From positions 1-64,000 of the forward strand of contig CAKPDM010000001.1 of assembly GCA_934148995.1 (NCBI GenBank): a DNA stretch of 64,000 nt, written 5' to 3'. Of this stretch, positions 32,901-40,083 are shown piece by piece. The translations under genes were made by a program, and so were the position numbers. Within the stretch, counting starts at the first letter, position 1. Every line of letters begins with the position of its first letter. The stretch is from an uncultured Bacilli bacterium (lineage in GTDB: Bacteria > Bacillota_I > Bacilli_A > RF39 > UBA660). The notes under the pieces are model-generated. The model had not been told where the DNA came from. It did not search any database and saw only the letters and a list, made by a program, of their open reading frames with translations.

Positions 32901-33572
32901 ATCTAATACTTTATTAATCGCATCTAAATACATTTCATTTGTAACAGATACTTTATAATTTTCAGGACTATTTTTTATTTTGCCTTTGAATTTTTCATCT
33001 TTGATATACATTTCAGAGATGGTTCTATAATTTTTATCTTTCATTAAAGTTATATTTTCTTCAATAGCATTTAATAAAACCTTGCCGCTATCCTTTTTAC
33101 TAGCTGATTCTCTATTTGATTTATAGCCTCTTTTTTTAGCATAGTGTACCAAAATAATAGATAATTCTTCCTTTGACAACTTTCTATCTAATGCTGCTAC
33201 TTTAAGTTCGTATGGATTAGTGTTATTTTCTTTATAATAATTATTAATCATATTATTATAAATATCTGTTAATTCTTCTTGTCTTATTGATACTAAATTT
33301 CCAGTAACATTTCCAGCAAGAAAATTATTTTCATATAATAGATTTCTAACTCTATCTAATCTAAATTCTCTTCTTCTGACAACACGACGTGCTCCTCTTT
33401 TTTCTCTACGTTTTTTAGCTTTACTATCTCCAGTAGTTTCTTCTCCAGGACTGAATATTCTACTACCAACATCTATTATTTTATAAGGAACATCATTTTC
33501 ATCAAGTGCCAGTAACCCCCAACCTACTGATGATATTCCAACATCTAGACCTAAAATATAATTGTACTTCAT
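29916..33572 (-). CDS. cas9: Cas9 RNA-guided endonuclease
   Basis: This 1,218-aa effector cuts DNA matching the crRNA. RuvC-I LGLDVGISSVGWG has Asp10. The Arg-rich bridge helix (KKRREKRGARRVVRRREFR) lies near residues 53-71. RuvC-II IINIETARDL has Glu576. The HNH site QIDHILPYSRTYNDN has His661 with YNQDKGNKTP downstream. RuvC-III HLHHAMDALVI has His812 and Asp815. All catalytic residues are present, so it should be active. The rest is the recognition lobe (about 75-560) and the C-terminal PAM-interacting region (from about 900). Size is between SaCas9/St1Cas9 and SpCas9. A terminator hairpin sits in the leader upstream. Confidence 0.98.
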   Translation of the reverse strand: MKYNYILGLDVGISSVGWGLLALDENDVPYKIIDVGSRIFSPGEETTGDSKAKKRREKRGARRVVRRREFRLDRVRNLLYENNFLAGNVTGNLVSIRQEELTDIYNNMINNYYKENNTNPYELKVAALDRKLSKEELSIILVHYAKKRGYKSNRESASKKDSGKVLLNAIEENITLMKDKNYRTISEMYIKDEKFKGKIKNSPENYKVSVTNEMYLDAINKVLDSQIKFGLIDNKFKEEYLKIYSSRRHYSEGPGKYYEYDENGNRLERRSKYGGDLIKKMVGNCAFDHKPRAPKYAFSSELFVALSKLVNLRYKIGDGNYQSLTPEEIARIINTAKEKQTVTYKYLVKILGTNDVTIKNLSLTKDEYIKVIEKYKKYLSIPKEEKVDIYSLDESKRGPYEKFYNDKLFSRKLIELEGYHTLKNAILSSYNKKIWNEVKDNIEFLDELALYCTNYKINEDIQTKIKESEIIDAKFDDINFVEKLPNFKEHLMLSTDIIRDLIPLMMQGITYDKAMESINIDHSNVSKNIEKKNLLVPIYVDENIRNQRVIRSLTQTRKVLNAIIKKYGMPKIINIETARDLARTKDERKEIEKSQLKRKAENEKIRKFLVEEGPFTDVNKISSNDLLKYKLWKEQNEFCGYSMEKIKFEELFTNNIVQIDHILPYSRTYNDNYLNKTLVYTKYNQDKGNKTPYEWFGNTPKWSQYESFINSLAISQNKKDNYLLTKLDLETEREMRNQNLNDTKYISRELASLIKAHLNVPKVNVYPGAITAKLRARWGFNRLTHSYISKTYIMPDDMKTDINKDRDNHLHHAMDALVIASITKSLEQKVTLYEKFSRYIDGIAKNKLNEIKIKDVDDEIARFFDEDGVLKETEFKEYLKEQEAHDNIYFSKYGVSTLKFPLPYDNFVEEAKERVYEQDIEILKWNLKVHGTYTNEELEKVHTLTPSLAKPKISGAMHKEKYYGMKTIENNDEKVTYKTLRTPIENVKRSDLDKMPDHENGSKDIFNTLVEWFGDCKDGAEALKKHDGKYPINPNDKEQKAIKRIKVYSEFNNTGHTLNNANVEKGGIYRIDIFKSNNESDNKLYFAAYDVFEIEKIKEYQNKNNSSKEFTIKLEYGQGKNNKILPYSEVLNSYNLYMSLYKNDLIKVITTDGRESIAYVVGCSSGMFEVKSKLGDGYDIIGNSNIFSKVRTQYQITVSTISSIQKLSINILGEISGV

Positions 33573-33586
33573 ATTTACCTCTTTCT

Positions 33587-33628
33587 AAAAAAGAGCAGAA
33601 TTAACCACTTAAAAGATTAATACTGCTC
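33587..33628 (-). terminator. Strong terminator hairpin in front of cas9
   Basis: On the minus strand GAGCAG-T-ATTAA pairs with TTAAT-T-CTGCTC and six T follow; 14 bases later comes the cas9 ATG. It may end the upstream kinase transcript, but a promoter-like element (33640-33668) lies before it, so cas9 transcripts from that promoter would have to pass it. Confidence 0.8.
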
Positions 33629-33639
33629 ATCTATTAATA

Positions 33640-33668
33640 ATAGTACCATAGATATATTGATATGTAAA
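33640..33668 (-). promoter_or_regulatory. Probable cas9 operon promoter
   Basis: On the minus strand TTTACA (33663-33668) and TACTAT (33640-33645) are 17 bases apart, giving a start near 33633, only about five bases before the terminator hairpin. No other promoter is evident between the hairpin and the cas9 start. Confidence 0.5.
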
Positions 33669-33686
33669 TTAATGAATATTCAAAAA

Positions 33687-34946
33687 TCACTTCTTAAAAG
33701 TCACTTGAAAAGTAGTAACTCTATCTAGAGAACTAGCTTTTATTTTTCCTTTATGAGATAGGACAATATTCTTAGCAATAGCAAGACCTAGACCATATCT
33801 ATTATCTTTTCTATTTCTTGATTTATCAACACGATAAAATCTTTCAAATATTTTCTCTTCTTCTCCTTTAGGTATAGGGTCACCTTCATTTTGTACTAAT
33901 AGAGTAACTTGAGAATCTTTTTTTAAAGAAACTTTAATACTACCATTTTTCTTAGAATGTTTAATGGCATTATCAAGTAGTATTTCCACTAACTCTTTAA
34001 TACTATCTTCATCCATTAAAATATTAATATTATCTTCTATTTCATAACTTAACTTTAAATCTTTTTCAAAAGCTCTTCCTTCAAAAGTAAGTAAAGAGAG
34101 TTCTATTGTTTTTGATAAATTGTTATTAACTAGTACAATCTCTTCCATTCTCTCACTTTTAGCAAGATCTAATAACTTACTAATAAGAAGATTCATTCTG
34201 TTAGCTTCATATTCAATATTTTTTAACCATTTACTATTTTGATTTGTAATATCTATCGCTTCACTACTTGCTACTATAACTGATAGTGGTGTCTTTAATT
34301 CGTGAGAAGCATCAGCAATAAACTGTTTTTGTTTAGCAAAACTTTCCTTAACTGGTTTGATTATCCAGATAGTTAAATACTTACTAAGTACGATAACTAA
34401 TATCTCTAAAATAATAAAGATGAAAAGTGATACTTCTAAAGATAGCAATAGTGAACTTTTAATCTTACTATTATCAAGTATTATTAAAGTGTCTCCTTTT
34501 GAATAAGCATAAGAGTAATCACTTAAATATAAATTACCAATATATCTATCTTTTATATTCTTATTACTAAGTATTTTCTTAGCAATAGAACTTATTTTTT
34601 CACTAGATGTTTCATCATTAGAATGATTGATTACTTCTAAAATATTATTGTTATCATCTAGAAGTATTGTATAAATTACTGAGTCCATAAATTTAATATT
34701 TTTATTTTTCATATCTTCAGTGTTATGAGTTACATCATCAACTGGTTCTGATGCATCAGCTATTTTAGTAGGTGGTATTACTTTTCTATCTTTTTTTGTC
34801 ATTGAAACATTTAAACTATTGTTAATTGATTTTTTTTGTTCATAATAGTTTTGAATATTAAAGATACCTACTACGGTTAAGATAGAAATACTTAATATTA
34901 GAATTAATGTATAAAATATTTTATTACTTAACTTCTTGATTTCCAT
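33687..34946 (-). CDS. Sensor histidine kinase with extracytoplasmic domain
   Basis: The N-terminal helix (about residues 10-30) and a second helix (about 168-190) enclose an extracytoplasmic sensor region of about 135 residues. The H-box FIADASHELKTPLSVIVAS, N-box LLDNAIKHSKKNG and G boxes (NRYGLGLAIAKNIVLSHKG) are intact. Its start lies inside the end of the response regulator gene (23-base overlap), so the two are coupled. The signal is unknown. The gene ends 115 bases before cas9, on the same strand, separated by a terminator. Confidence 0.9.
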   Translation of the reverse strand: MEIKKLSNKIFYTLILILSISILTVVGIFNIQNYYEQKKSINNSLNVSMTKKDRKVIPPTKIADASEPVDDVTHNTEDMKNKNIKFMDSVIYTILLDDNNNILEVINHSNDETSSEKISSIAKKILSNKNIKDRYIGNLYLSDYSYAYSKGDTLIILDNSKIKSSLLLSLEVSLFIFIILEILVIVLSKYLTIWIIKPVKESFAKQKQFIADASHELKTPLSVIVASSEAIDITNQNSKWLKNIEYEANRMNLLISKLLDLAKSERMEEIVLVNNNLSKTIELSLLTFEGRAFEKDLKLSYEIEDNINILMDEDSIKELVEILLDNAIKHSKKNGSIKVSLKKDSQVTLLVQNEGDPIPKGEEEKIFERFYRVDKSRNRKDNRYGLGLAIAKNIVLSHKGKIKASSLDRVTTFQVTFKK

Positions 34947-35616
34947 ATTCTATCTTATACCCCATTCCTCTTACTGATTTTATTATGACGGTAGAATCAA
35001 TTGCTCTTAGTTTTTTTCTGACAAATGATAAATAAGCTTCTAAGTTATTAGATTCTACTTCATTATCTAGTCCCCATACTCTATCATAAATTTGTTCTTT
35101 TGATAATACTTGATTAGGATTATTGATAAAGTATTCTAACAATTGAAATTCTTTCTTTATAAGTTCTACTACTTCATTAGTTTTTGTACAAGTCACTTTT
35201 AATGTTGTTGTATTGAGCTCTAAATCCCCAAATGTTAAAACATTCTTATGATTCTTAACATTTCTTTTTAACTGAACATTTATTCTTGCTACTAATTCAT
35301 CCATATGAAATGGTTTTGTTAAATAATCATCGGCTCCATTTTCTAGTCCGTTAAGTTTATCTTCTAGCATTGATTTTGCTGTTAACATTATTATTTTGCT
35401 AGTAACTTTTTCTTCCCTTAATTTATTTAATATTTCAAAACCAGACATATTAGGAAGCATTACATCTAATATTATTAAATCATATACAGCTGTTGCAGCA
35501 TAGTAGTAACCTTCTTCTCCATCAGTTGCTATATCTACTGTTAATTTTTCTTTTTCTAATCTTTCCCTTATTACATCTGCTAAGTTATATTCATCTTCTA
35601 CAATTAATACTTTCAT
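34924..35616 (-). CDS. OmpR-family response regulator
   Basis: The receiver domain shows MKVLIVEDEYNLADV, the phospho-Asp in DLIILDVMLPNMSG and Lys in YLTKPFHMDE. The C-terminal winged helix includes LLEYFINNPNQVLSKEQIYD, ESNNLEAYLSFVRKKL and IKSVRGMGYKIE. The start ATG 35616 is preceded by TGGTGAT; the frame could begin 6 or 12 bases earlier. It forms an operon with its kinase. No gene downstream is an obvious target, so regulation of cas9 or of genes elsewhere are both open. Confidence 0.92.
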   Translation of the reverse strand: MKVLIVEDEYNLADVIRERLEKEKLTVDIATDGEEGYYYAATAVYDLIILDVMLPNMSGFEILNKLREEKVTSKIIMLTAKSMLEDKLNGLENGADDYLTKPFHMDELVARINVQLKRNVKNHKNVLTFGDLELNTTTLKVTCTKTNEVVELIKKEFQLLEYFINNPNQVLSKEQIYDRVWGLDNEVESNNLEAYLSFVRKKLRAIDSTVIIKSVRGMGYKIEYGNQEVK

Positions 35617-35743
35617 ATTCATCACCATTATTAGTTAATCATTAATTTATTAAATAAATATTAAATTTTTTTCTATTATATCATAGAACGAAAAAGTCTT
35701 GTTAAATCATTAGGTTTTATGTTATAATTTACTTGTACCAGTT

Positions 35744-35817
35744 AGGGGATTAGTTAAATGGTATAATAATGGTCTCCAAAACCACTGTTGGGAGTTCGAT
35801 TCTCTCATCCCCTGCCA
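35744..35817 (+). tRNA. trnW: tRNA-Trp (anticodon CCA)
   Basis: The acceptor AGGGGAT pairs with ATCCCCT over seven bases. The anticodon loop CTCCAAA gives anticodon CCA, the T-loop is TTCGATT, and the 3' CCA is encoded after the discriminator G. One mismatch at the top of the anticodon stem is tolerable. Confidence 0.9.
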
Positions 35818-35861
35818 ATATAGTGACTATGCTCTAACATCTGGAGTTAAAACATAGATTG

Positions 35862-35889
35862 AATCGTGATTTATTTTCACGGTTTTTTA
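35862..35889 (+). terminator. Terminator after tRNA-Trp
   Basis: AATCGTGA pairs with TCACGGTT (one G-U) around a short loop and is followed by a T run, 45 bases after the tRNA. Confidence 0.7.
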
Positions 35890-35926
35890 TTTTAACAAAA
35901 AAATAATAATAAAGTATAAATATTAA

Positions 35927-36805
35927 AAGAAAATTTATGATATAGAAAAAGCTAAACTTTTCAATAATATAGCAAAAAGCAAGAAAGAAGAAACAATTAT
36001 CAATATATATAACAGATTTAACAAAAATGTATTTGAAGTATTAACATTAGAAAATGTAAGAAAGAAACTTAGAAATTTTTTAATTGCCGAAATAGACATA
36101 AAAGAATTTAATAAACATTTTTATGAAAACTATATTTATAATTTAATACCTAAAATAATAGATTTTTCTAATTATATTGCATCTGATGATGGGAACTATG
36201 AGACATTTGGTCAATGCAAGATGTATGAATATAGTGAAGTTAAAAATGATGAAGATTTAATTGGAGTTCTATTTACTATGCTATTAGTTTTTGATGATAC
36301 TTGTTCTCTAAATGAAGAAAAATTAGAAAAATTAGAAAAAATGTTTAAATTAAAAAGCAAAGATTTTAATTTTAGTTTTATAATGATGATTGATAATCTT
36401 TTAGAAGATAATGTTTTAGTTGAGAATAGAATAATAAAGAAAGTTTCCTTTTTAGAAAGATTGTTGATATCCAAGGAAGAAAATAAAGCTGAAGCATTTG
36501 TTTTAAAAGTTGGGATATTATGTAATAAACTATTCGATATATCTAACGAAGATTTAAGTAAGAAATTAAGAGAAATATATAATATAAGATCAATGTTAGT
36601 ACATGGAGATGGAAATAAAATAATAGATAGTATAGATTATTATAAAAAAATTTTTAGTGAAGAAATAGAAAAAGAAACAAGTAAGTTTGAAACTAAATTG
36701 CAAATATTATGGTGTGTTGATAATATATTGGATTTATTTTTAATAAGAGTTTTAAATAGATACTTAGAAGATCCTAATTTATGTGAATTTATTAAGCAAA
36801 ACTAA
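35927..36805 (+). CDS. HEPN (Apea-like) domain protein without a normal start codon
   Basis: The frame is open from 35927 and reads IYDIEKAKLFNNIAKSKKEE, then MYEYSEVKNDEDLIGVLF, to a C-terminal SFLERLLISKEENKAEAF and IYNIRSMLVHGDGNK. R-x4-H (RSMLVH) is the HEPN RNase signature, in the arrangement of Apea-like HEPN proteins often found in phage defence and toxin systems. The first ATG is 36221, which would remove about 100 clearly coding residues. Upstream there is no ATG, GTG or TTG, so the 5' end is lost or a rare start (ATT at 35933) is used. It lies between two tRNA genes. Confidence 0.5.
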   Translation, partial: KKIYDIEKAKLFNNIAKSKKEETIINIYNRFNKNVFEVLTLENVRKKLRNFLIAEIDIKEFNKHFYENYIYNLIPKIIDFSNYIASDDGNYETFGQCKMYEYSEVKNDEDLIGVLFTMLLVFDDTCSLNEEKLEKLEKMFKLKSKDFNFSFIMMIDNLLEDNVLVENRIIKKVSFLERLLISKEENKAEAFVLKVGILCNKLFDISNEDLSKKLREIYNIRSMLVHGDGNKIIDSIDYYKKIFSEEIEKETSKFETKLQILWCVDNILDLFLIRVLNRYLEDPNLCEFIKQN

Positions 36806-36849
36806 GGAATTGCAAAAATAAAAAATATCTGATAAAATACAAGAGAAAT

Positions 36850-36921
36850 GGGGAATTAGCTCAAAGGCAGAGCAGCCCATTGAAATTGGGAAAGTTGGGG
36901 GTTCGAATCCCCTATTCTCCA
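36850..36921 (+). tRNA. tRNA-Phe (anticodon GAA), atypical
   Basis: The acceptor GGGGAAT pairs with ATTCTCC (one G-U). The D arm GCTC / GAGC, anticodon loop TTGAAAT (anticodon GAA) and T-arm GGGGG-TTCGAAT-CCCCT are present. No CCA is encoded, the D loop is only seven bases, and the base of the anticodon stem is mismatched. It may be a functional minor tRNA, or one carried by a mobile element. Confidence 0.7.
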
Positions 36922-37123
36922 TTGAATTTAAAAAAGTATATATTTATAGAGATTTAAAATTATAAATGTTTTAAATCTTTTTTTGTAAAAGTTTATTTTA
37001 TTATTTATAGAACGTTCATGATAAATTAGTATTAAAAAAATTAGTCTTTAACTGTTACTTGTATTACAACATAGTTTAGACTTTTTCTAGATAACCTGAA
37101 AATGATAAAATGTTATTTAACCC

Positions 37124-37149
37124 TATAGATAAATATCTGTTTATCTATA
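37124..37149. promoter_or_regulatory. Probable operator of the toxin-antitoxin operon
   Basis: TATAGATAAA and TTTATCTATA form a perfect inverted repeat with a six-base centre, about 30 bases upstream of the -35 box of the toxin-antitoxin promoter. It is a fitting binding site for the helix-turn-helix antitoxin. Confidence 0.55.
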
Positions 37150-37177
37150 TAAACGCGAAAAATGTTATTGGTGACAA

Positions 37178-37206
37178 TTGACACCAAAATAAAAATAATA
37201 TATAAT
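37178..37206 (+). promoter_or_regulatory. Promoter of the MqsR/Panacea operon
   Basis: A perfect TTGACA (37178-37183) and a perfect TATAAT (37201-37206) are 17 bases apart. Transcription would start near 37213, which excludes the in-frame ATG at 37162 as the toxin start. Confidence 0.8.
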
Positions 37207-37245
37207 AAAGCCATCTTAGAAAAAGCAACTTATGTAGGAGGCAAA

Positions 37246-37605
37246 ATGCTAGGTACTTTGAATTTGGACGCAGTTAATTCCTTTTTAAATACTTGTAGAA
37301 AAGAAATTAAAAAAGGAAATCATTACTTTGTTGGTTACAGAAAAATTAATATCAATGGTAAGAAGATATCTGCTAAGCAGGCTTTAATTGATATTGGTAT
37401 TATGAAAGAAAAAGATATCTGGAAACATATACAAAGTTTAGAAGTAAATGATTGTGTCAAAATTGACCGTGACTACGACATGTCAAGAGATATGAATTCA
37501 GAAATATACGTTTTCAAGAAAATAATTAATACAAAAATGGTCTATATAAAGTTAACAATAAATAATCGAGGAATTGTTTGTATATCTTTTCACGAAAGTT
37601 ATTAG
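37246..37605 (+). CDS. MqsR-like toxin
   Basis: MqsR is a ribosome-independent mRNA interferase of the RelE fold. This 119-aa protein has NTCRKEIKKGNHYFVGYRKI, then ALIDIGIMKEKDIWKHIQSL and the C-terminal strand pair MVYIKLTINNRGIVCISFHE, which parallels the VYLKITV...LIVSFKEK end of MqsR. The start ATG 37246 has GGAGG six bases upstream and lies downstream of the promoter. The next gene, 19 bases on, is an MqsA-like antitoxin, in the toxin-first order of mqsRA. RNase activity is inferred from family and context. Confidence 0.7.
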   Translation: MLGTLNLDAVNSFLNTCRKEIKKGNHYFVGYRKININGKKISAKQALIDIGIMKEKDIWKHIQSLEVNDCVKIDRDYDMSRDMNSEIYVFKKIINTKMVYIKLTINNRGIVCISFHESY

Positions 37606-37624
37606 TTAAGAAAGGGTGAATGAT

Positions 37625-38545
37625 ATGAAGAAAAAAGTATACTGTTTTACTTGTAATAAAGATGTTGAACCAAACCATAAAAAAGAGAAAAACACTTATA
37701 CGGTACATAAACAAAAAGTTACTGTGGAAGAGGAAATACTTTCATGTCCTTATTGCAAAAATGAACTAATGAATGAAATTCTTGATGACTCATTATATAA
37801 CATTTATAATGCCTATTTAAAACTATACGACTTAAGCTTTGAAAAATTAAAAGAAATAAGAAATTCATATAATCTATCACAAGAATTATTTGCAATTGCT
37901 CTTGGATGGAGTAAAAGAACTATTGTAAGATATGAAAATGCTGAATCTTTACCACAAAACCAATATCTTGCAATTTATAAAAAAATACTGAATAATAAAA
38001 ATGAATTTTTAAACATTCTAAAAAGTAATCAAAACTCAGTTGATAAAACAACATATTTTAAAATATACAACACAATTAATGCCGATTTAGATTTAAAAAC
38101 TATAAACGTATTTTTATATGTATTAAAAGATAATTATTTAACCAAAACACAAATAATGAAAAATCTATTTTCTATTGATTTTCAATCTGAAAAGGAAAAT
38201 AACAAACCAATCACATCTTTAAGATATGCACACGGTACTTATGGTCCAATCATAGATAATAAAGATGAACACTTATCATTTTTGATAAAACAAAACTATG
38301 TAAAATTTGTCAATGATGAAGAAGATAAAATTCTATTTAAACCAATTCAAGAATGTGACTTATCATTATTTACAAAAGAAGAAATTACCGTAATGAATAA
38401 GGTTTTAAGCCAATTAAAAGGTAAAGAAGCAAAAAAACTAACCAATTGGTCTCATAAATTCAAAGGTTGGACTGATACTAAAAATGGTGAACTAATCGAT
38501 TATAAATATGCAAAATATTTTGAATTAGATAAGAATTGGTCATAA
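37625..38545 (+). CDS. MqsA-like zinc finger/HTH antitoxin fused to a Panacea (SocA-like) domain
   Basis: The N-terminus has the YgiT/MqsA zinc finger with two C-x2-C knuckles (YCFTCNKD, SCPYCKN). A helix-turn-helix follows (about 75-125; YNLSQELFAIALGWSKRTIV). The second half is a Panacea/SocA-type domain (about 150-300; LKTINVFLYVLKDNYLTKTQ, TSLRYAHGTYGPIIDNKD). Antitoxins built on Panacea neutralise many unrelated toxins; here the fusion carries both the MqsA-type DNA-binding part and Panacea. The ATG 37625 is preceded by AAAGGG. It probably represses its own promoter via 37124-37149. Confidence 0.78.
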   Translation: MKKKVYCFTCNKDVEPNHKKEKNTYTVHKQKVTVEEEILSCPYCKNELMNEILDDSLYNIYNAYLKLYDLSFEKLKEIRNSYNLSQELFAIALGWSKRTIVRYENAESLPQNQYLAIYKKILNNKNEFLNILKSNQNSVDKTTYFKIYNTINADLDLKTINVFLYVLKDNYLTKTQIMKNLFSIDFQSEKENNKPITSLRYAHGTYGPIIDNKDEHLSFLIKQNYVKFVNDEEDKILFKPIQECDLSLFTKEEITVMNKVLSQLKGKEAKKLTNWSHKFKGWTDTKNGELIDYKYAKYFELDKNWS

Positions 38546-38589
38546 TATTAATAGTTCCTGCTTAACAGGTTCTTTTTTATTAATGATTT

Positions 38590-39012
38590 CTAGTCTTCAT
38601 CTTCTGTATTTGTTAAATTGCTAAAATACTTTGTTTTACCTGCTAGAACGTCTTGATAGAAATTTTGTTTCCACTTAACAAAAGCAATTGCTTCTTCTAT
38701 CTCTTCTTTTTTGTGCTCTAGTTCACAAAGTTTAATGTCTAATATTTCTTGTCTTTCTGGAATAGATGATTTTCCTTTTAAACACAAACTAAGATATTCT
38801 TTTATCTCTGCTATACTCATACCACAATTTTTTAAGCAAGTTAAGTTATCAATCCATGCAATATCTTTATCATCAAATACTCGATAATTATTTTTGTCTC
38901 TTTTAACATTAGGGACAAGTCCTTCGTTGCAATAGAATTTTAATGTATCATAAGTAAGATGTGTTTTTTCACAAGTTTCTTTCATTGAATATAATATTTT
39001 ATTTTTGCTCAT
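38590..39012 (-). CDS. MerR-family transcriptional regulator
   Basis: The winged HTH begins YSMKETCEKTHLTYDTLKFY, followed by the usual Arg-rich turn region (KRDKNNYRVFDDKDI), CLKNCGMSIAEIKEYL and a coiled-coil dimer helix (about 75-120). It is divergent from the aldo/keto reductase gene, whose promoter has the 19-base spacer that MerR proteins untwist. Members in this arrangement respond to reactive carbonyls, oxidants or xenobiotics; the effector is not known here. Confidence 0.88.
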   Translation of the reverse strand: MSKNKILYSMKETCEKTHLTYDTLKFYCNEGLVPNVKRDKNNYRVFDDKDIAWIDNLTCLKNCGMSIAEIKEYLSLCLKGKSSIPERQEILDIKLCELEHKKEEIEEAIAFVKWKQNFYQDVLAGKTKYFSNLTNTEDED

Positions 39013-39094
39013 ACTATTATCGCCTCTTTATATTATTTTAAGCTATATTATTTACACTTGGTCAAGAAAAAAGTAATTAATTTCAAAAAATCAC

Positions 39095-39125
39095 TTGACC
39101 GGGTGCAACACACGGCATTTACAAT
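39095..39125 (+). promoter_or_regulatory. MerR-type promoter of the reductase operon
   Basis: TTGACC (39095-39100) and TACAAT (39120-39125) have a 19-base spacer holding an inverted repeat (CCGGGTG at 39099-39105 and CACACGG at 39109-39115). Overlong spacers with a dyad in between are the hallmark of MerR-activated promoters. Confidence 0.65.
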
Positions 39126-39181
39126 TATATTGTAATTTAATTTAGAAGTCATTTATATTCTAAGAAAGGGAGAATGATAAT

Positions 39182-40072
39182 ATGGAATATGTTACATTGA
39201 ATAATGGTGTGGAAATGCCAATACTAGGATTTGGAGTTTATCAAATTCCAAAAGAGGAAACTAAAAAATGTGTTCTTGATGCTATTAAAGTAGGATTTAG
39301 AGCAATTGATACTGCTCAAAGTTATTTTAATGAAGAAGAAGTTGGAGAAGTTATTGCAGAATGTGGTATTCCAAGAGAAGAATTATTTATCACAACTAAA
39401 GTATGGATAGATAATTATGGCTATGAAAATTGTAAAAAATCAGTAATGGAATCATTAAAAAAATTAAGAACCGATTATATCGACTTAGTACTACTTCATC
39501 AACCATTTGCTGATTATTATGGAGCATACCGTGCTTTAGAAGAATTATATGAAGAAGGAAAAATTAGAGCTATCGGAGTATCGAACTTCTATCCAGATAG
39601 ATTAACAGATATCTGTCTATTTGGTAGAAAAATAATACCAGCTATTAACCAAGTAGAAGTAAATCCATTAAATGCTCAAACTTTAGCACAAGAAAATATG
39701 GAAAAACACGGAGTAAAAATGGAAGCTTGGGCACCGTTTGGTGAAGGAAGAAATGGTTTATTCACTAATGAAACATTAATTACCATTGGCAAAAAATATA
39801 ACAAATCTGCTGCTCAAGTAATGCTTAGATGGTTAATTCAAAGAGGTGTTATAATCGCTTGCAAATCTACTCATATTGAAAGAATGGAAGAAAACTTTAA
39901 TGTCTTTGATTTTGAGTTATCAACTGATGATATGAAAGAAATTAATAATTTAGACACAAGTAATAGTTTATTCTTTAATCATCAAGACCCTAAAATGGTG
40001 GAATGGTTTGATGAAATTGTAAAATCAAGAAGAGAAAACGAAGACTGCCGTAACGATAAGAAAAATTGGTAA
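39182..40072 (+). CDS. Aldo/keto reductase
   Basis: NAD(P)H-dependent reduction of aldehydes or ketones is expected. The TIM-barrel signatures are present: GFRAIDTAQSYFNEEEVG with the catalytic Asp and Tyr, TKVWIDNYG with the Lys, LVLLHQP with the His, IGVSNFYPDRL and IIACKSTHIERMEEN for NADPH binding. At 296 aa it has the family's length, with a His/Asp-rich tail. It is the first gene of a MerR-controlled operon with the flavodoxin gene 11 bases downstream, suggesting a role in carbonyl or redox stress. GGGAGA precedes the start. Confidence 0.93.
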   Translation: MEYVTLNNGVEMPILGFGVYQIPKEETKKCVLDAIKVGFRAIDTAQSYFNEEEVGEVIAECGIPREELFITTKVWIDNYGYENCKKSVMESLKKLRTDYIDLVLLHQPFADYYGAYRALEELYEEGKIRAIGVSNFYPDRLTDICLFGRKIIPAINQVEVNPLNAQTLAQENMEKHGVKMEAWAPFGEGRNGLFTNETLITIGKKYNKSAAQVMLRWLIQRGVIIACKSTHIERMEENFNVFDFELSTDDMKEINNLDTSNSLFFNHQDPKMVEWFDEIVKSRRENEDCRNDKKNW

Positions 40073-40083
40073 GGAGACATAGT

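Noticed and set aside
37162..37245. Longer toxin start at ATG 37162
   Set aside because: The promoter -35/-10 boxes lie downstream of it (37178-37206); ATG 37246 has a GGAGG site.
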